Positions 61,969 to 64,000 of a stretch of 64,000 bases of DNA are shown here, piece after piece (position 1 is the first letter of the stretch; each line of letters starts with the position of its first letter). The translations under genes and the position numbers were made by a program. Where the stretch lies: assembly GCF_900343155.1 (NCBI RefSeq), contig NZ_OUNG01000005.1, forward strand, positions 62,001-126,000, read 5' to 3'. Origin of the DNA: Lactimicrobium massiliense (lineage in GTDB: Bacteria; Bacillota_I; Bacilli_A; Erysipelotrichales; Erysipelotrichaceae). Below the pieces are notes generated by a model, which did not search any database, was not told where the DNA came from, and saw only the letters and a list, made by a program, of their open reading frames with translations.

Positions 61969-63660
61969 ATGCGTTTAAAGAACAGTTATTTTTTTACTCT
62001 GCGTGAAGATGCCAAGGATGAAGATTCGATCTCTTCGAATCTGCTTGTCCGCGGCGGCTTCATCAAGAAGAGCTCGGCTGGCATTTATATGATGCTGCCG
62101 ATGGGATGGCGGATCATGCAGAAGATCATGAACATCATCCGGGATGAAATGGACAAGACCGGCTGTCAGGAACTGCTGATGCCGGCGCTGATCCCGGAAG
62201 ATATCTATATTGCCTCCGGCAGACGTGCAGGCTTTGGCCATGACATGTTCTCGCTGAAAGACCGCAAGGGGCAGAACTACGTATTGGGTCCGACCCATGA
62301 AGAGCTGTTTGCCATTGCTGCCAAGATGCAGATCCGCTCCTATAAGGACATGCCCTTCTCCCTGTATCAGTTTGAGACAAAGTTCCGTGATGAGCCAAGA
62401 CCGCGCTATGGCCTGATCCGTGTGCGTGAATTCATCATGAAGGATGCCTATACATTCGACAAGGATGAAGCAGGTCTGGATGTGGCATATCAGAAACAGT
62501 TCAATGCATACAAGAACATCATGAACCGTCTGCATCTCAACTATGTCATTGTCCGTGCTGACACCGGCGTCATGGGCGGCCTGCTCTCCGAAGAATTCCA
62601 GGCCCTTGCACCGATGGGTGAAGATACACTGGTGCTGTGTGATTCCTGTGACTTTGCGTCCAACATTGAAGTGGCTCCATGCAAGCCAGAAATTCCTGCG
62701 GAAAGAGAAGAAGAAAAAGAGCTTGTACTGGAAGCCACACCGCATTCCCGCACAATTGAAGAAGTTGCGGACCACTTCCATCTGCCGGCCAAGAAGTTTG
62801 TCAAGACACTGATCTATTCAGTGGATGGCAAGCCGGTGGCTGTGATGGTACGCGGTGACCGTGATGTCAATGAGACCAAGCTGAGAAAGTTCCTGAAAGC
62901 CACAGAAGTAGAACTGGCCTCCCCTTCTGTTGTGGAAGAAGTCACACATGCGGAAGTTGGCTTTGCCGGCCCGATCGGCATTGACTGCCCGGTCTATGCT
63001 GATGAAGAAGTCAAATACATGCAGAACTTCATCGTTGGTGCTAACAAGACCGGCTATCATTACTGCAATGTCAATCTCAAGGACTTCAAGGCAGAAGCCT
63101 TTGCGGATCTGCGCAATATCATGGAAGGTGACATCTGCCCGAACTGCGGCGGCCGTATCCACTTCGCCCACGGCATTGAAGTCGGCAATACCTTCAAGCT
63201 TGGTACCAAATATTCCAAGGCCCTGGATCTGCAGTATCTGGATGCCAATAACCAGCTGCAGTATGTCTGGATGGGATCCTATGGCATCGGTCCGGCCCGT
63301 GCCATGGCTGCCCTGGCTGAACAGAATTCGGATGAAAACGGCATTAACTGGCCGAAGGATCTTGCCCCTTATCAGGCAGCAATCATCATCATCTCAACCA
63401 AGGATGAAGCTCAGAATGAGGCTGCTGAAAAGCTTTATGAGCAGTTGGAAAAAGCCGGTGTGGAAGTACTGCTGGATGACCGTGACACAAGACCCGGTGT
63501 CAAGTTCAAGGACATGGATCTGATCGGTATTCCTTACCGCATCACGGTTGGCCGCGGCATCAAGGACGGCATGGTTGAGCTCAAGCCAAGAACCGGTGAA
63601 AAGGTCGATGTACCGGTAGACAAGGCTGCCGAGATGCTGATCGAAGAGCTCAAGAAGTAA
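61969..63660 (+). CDS. proS: prolyl-tRNA synthetase (bacterial type with editing domain)
   Basis: 563 residues. Class II core (RLKNSYFFTLREDAKD, SAGIYMMLPMGWRIMQKI, GPTHEELF, RDEPRPRYGLIRVREFIMKDAYTFD) interrupted by a YbaK-like INS editing domain (about 225-400; KFVKTLIYSVDGKPVAVMVRGDRDVNETKL). Anticodon-binding domain at the C-terminus (AAIIIISTKDEAQNEAAEKLYEQL). It charges tRNA-Pro and clears Ala-tRNA-Pro. ATG 61969 has AGAGGA; upstream in-frame codons overlap the promoter. Unlike trpS and alaS here, no T-box precedes it. Confidence 0.96.
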   Translation: MRLKNSYFFTLREDAKDEDSISSNLLVRGGFIKKSSAGIYMMLPMGWRIMQKIMNIIRDEMDKTGCQELLMPALIPEDIYIASGRRAGFGHDMFSLKDRKGQNYVLGPTHEELFAIAAKMQIRSYKDMPFSLYQFETKFRDEPRPRYGLIRVREFIMKDAYTFDKDEAGLDVAYQKQFNAYKNIMNRLHLNYVIVRADTGVMGGLLSEEFQALAPMGEDTLVLCDSCDFASNIEVAPCKPEIPAEREEEKELVLEATPHSRTIEEVADHFHLPAKKFVKTLIYSVDGKPVAVMVRGDRDVNETKLRKFLKATEVELASPSVVEEVTHAEVGFAGPIGIDCPVYADEEVKYMQNFIVGANKTGYHYCNVNLKDFKAEAFADLRNIMEGDICPNCGGRIHFAHGIEVGNTFKLGTKYSKALDLQYLDANNQLQYVWMGSYGIGPARAMAALAEQNSDENGINWPKDLAPYQAAIIIISTKDEAQNEAAEKLYEQLEKAGVEVLLDDRDTRPGVKFKDMDLIGIPYRITVGRGIKDGMVELKPRTGEKVDVPVDKAAEMLIEELKK

Positions 63661-63678
63661 ACATCATGATCAAAAAGA

Positions 63679-63712
63679 AAAACTTCAGGAGATTGGTTTC
63701 CTGAAGTTTTCT
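63679..63712 (+). terminator. intrinsic terminator after proS
   Basis: AAAACTTCAGGA/TCCTGAAGTTTT perfect 12-bp stem followed by CTTAT. Confidence 0.85.
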
Positions 63713-63924
63713 TATACAGCGGTTGTACGATTTCTGCTGTCATTTGCAGAATGCTTTTCACTGGTATTGTGCTGAGCAGTCAGACTTTCTTCTTCATGAT
63801 ATATGCAAGTATAAATTCACCAAATCCTGCAGCTTGAATTCACCAGTTTATGTACCTGGCTTATCATTCATTTGAGACTGCTTTTTTACCAGATACGGAT
63901 GATTGTGCGCTTACTATGCAAGTT
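63713..63924. other. intergenic spacer, nothing recognised
   Basis: About 210 bases between two terminators of convergent genes, AT-rich, without a supported ORF, RNA gene or repeat that I can see. Confidence 0.5.
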
Positions 63925-63954
63925 AAAAAAACATGCACTCTTTCGAATGCATGT
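63925..63954 (-). terminator. intrinsic terminator of the - strand gene entering the window
   Basis: ACATGCA/TGCATGT with an A-run on the + strand side (T-run for - strand transcripts), 8 nt past a - strand stop codon. Confidence 0.75.
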
Positions 63955-63961
63955 CTGATCC

Positions 63962-64000
63962 TCAGTGCTTCTTTGTCTTGATCTCTTCATCCAGATCCGC
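63962..64000 (-). CDS. 3' end of an unidentified gene, continues beyond window
   Basis: The last 12 codons on the - strand read ADLDEEIKTKKH followed by TGA, then a terminator. The charged tail gives no hint of family. Confidence 0.5.
   Translation of the reverse strand, partial: ADLDEEIKTKKH

Noticed and set aside
1-64000. CRISPR array, rRNA or tRNA genes, prophage, toxin-antitoxin or defence island
   Set aside because: I saw no regularly spaced short repeats, no cas genes, no tRNA cloverleaf in the intergenic gaps, no phage structural genes and no recognised defence genes. The decayed ORF at 28484-28870 and the orphan ORF at 44888 are the only candidates and lack motifs.

Overview
The window is a chromosomal segment of a low-to-mid GC Bacillota, most likely an Erysipelotrichia/Erysipelotrichaceae-type gut bacterium. 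Evidence: T-box leaders ahead of trpS and alaS, a guanine riboswitch, the ireB-ruvX-DUF1292-mltG cluster, Spx, ComK, YlxM beside FtsY, a short SMC, and a Cna-B-repeat surface protein. The lineage call is an inference from gene content; no rRNA lies in the window.

Layout. 1-3066: 3' part of a Cna-B repeat surface adhesin. 3102-4668: guanine riboswitch and purine permease. 4739-9590: dense + strand run (HD hydrolase, rdgB, DUF1461 membrane protein, trmL, ridA, comK-like gene, yitT). 9621-10814: IS1595-like element between two converging terminators. 10817-12085: trpS (-) with its tryptophan T-box. 12147-16038: spx, mnmA, recD2 (+). 16111-18938: ABC uptake operon (-). 18984-21546: an IS1634-like element flanked by ~328-bp direct repeats, each a whole alaS leader region with T-box; alaS follows. 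24330-27537: ireB-ruvX-yrzB-mltG-nudix-udk; then greA. 28155-28870: a decayed gene. 28921-35334: comEA, comEC, holA, a DNA glycosylase, a U32-family protein, mscL. 35426-41811: smc-ftsY-ylxM-ackA-nrnA. 41997-45205: a small accessory patch (59-aa ORF, 5' fragment of a group II intron, PPOX-like gene, frameshifted aldehyde dehydrogenase, AT-rich orphan ORF). 45284-54784: a long - strand operon nusB-xseA-xseB-ispA-dxs-recN-dinB-xerD-hydrolase-hypothetical. 54875-56060: two small + genes. 56148-57656: guaB (-). 57756-61778: marR and a heterodimeric ABC exporter (-). 61969-63660: proS (+). The window ends in the 3' end of a - strand gene.

How the genes work together. The core of the window is translation quality and aminoacylation (trpS, alaS, proS, trmL, mnmA), DNA repair and recombination (recD2, recN, dinB, xseAB, xerD, ruvX, the deoxyinosine glycosylase), chromosome and membrane biogenesis (smc, ftsY, mltG, dxs-ispA) and nucleotide metabolism (riboswitch-controlled permease, guaB, udk, rdgB, nudix). 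A ComK-like regulator together with comEA and comEC indicates a natural-transformation programme.

The most striking structure is the IS1634-like insertion. The target duplication contains the complete T-box leader, so alaS keeps an intact leader while an orphan copy faces the transposase. Other notable signals are three genes whose -10 box lies only 7-9 nt before a start codon without a Shine-Dalgarno sequence (possible leaderless mRNAs), a pair of identical palindromes bracketing the marR promoter, cysteine-rich tails on Spx and RidA, and a group II intron fragment directly after a terminator. I did not find a new defence or other multi-gene system; the novelty here is in regulatory and mobile-element architecture.
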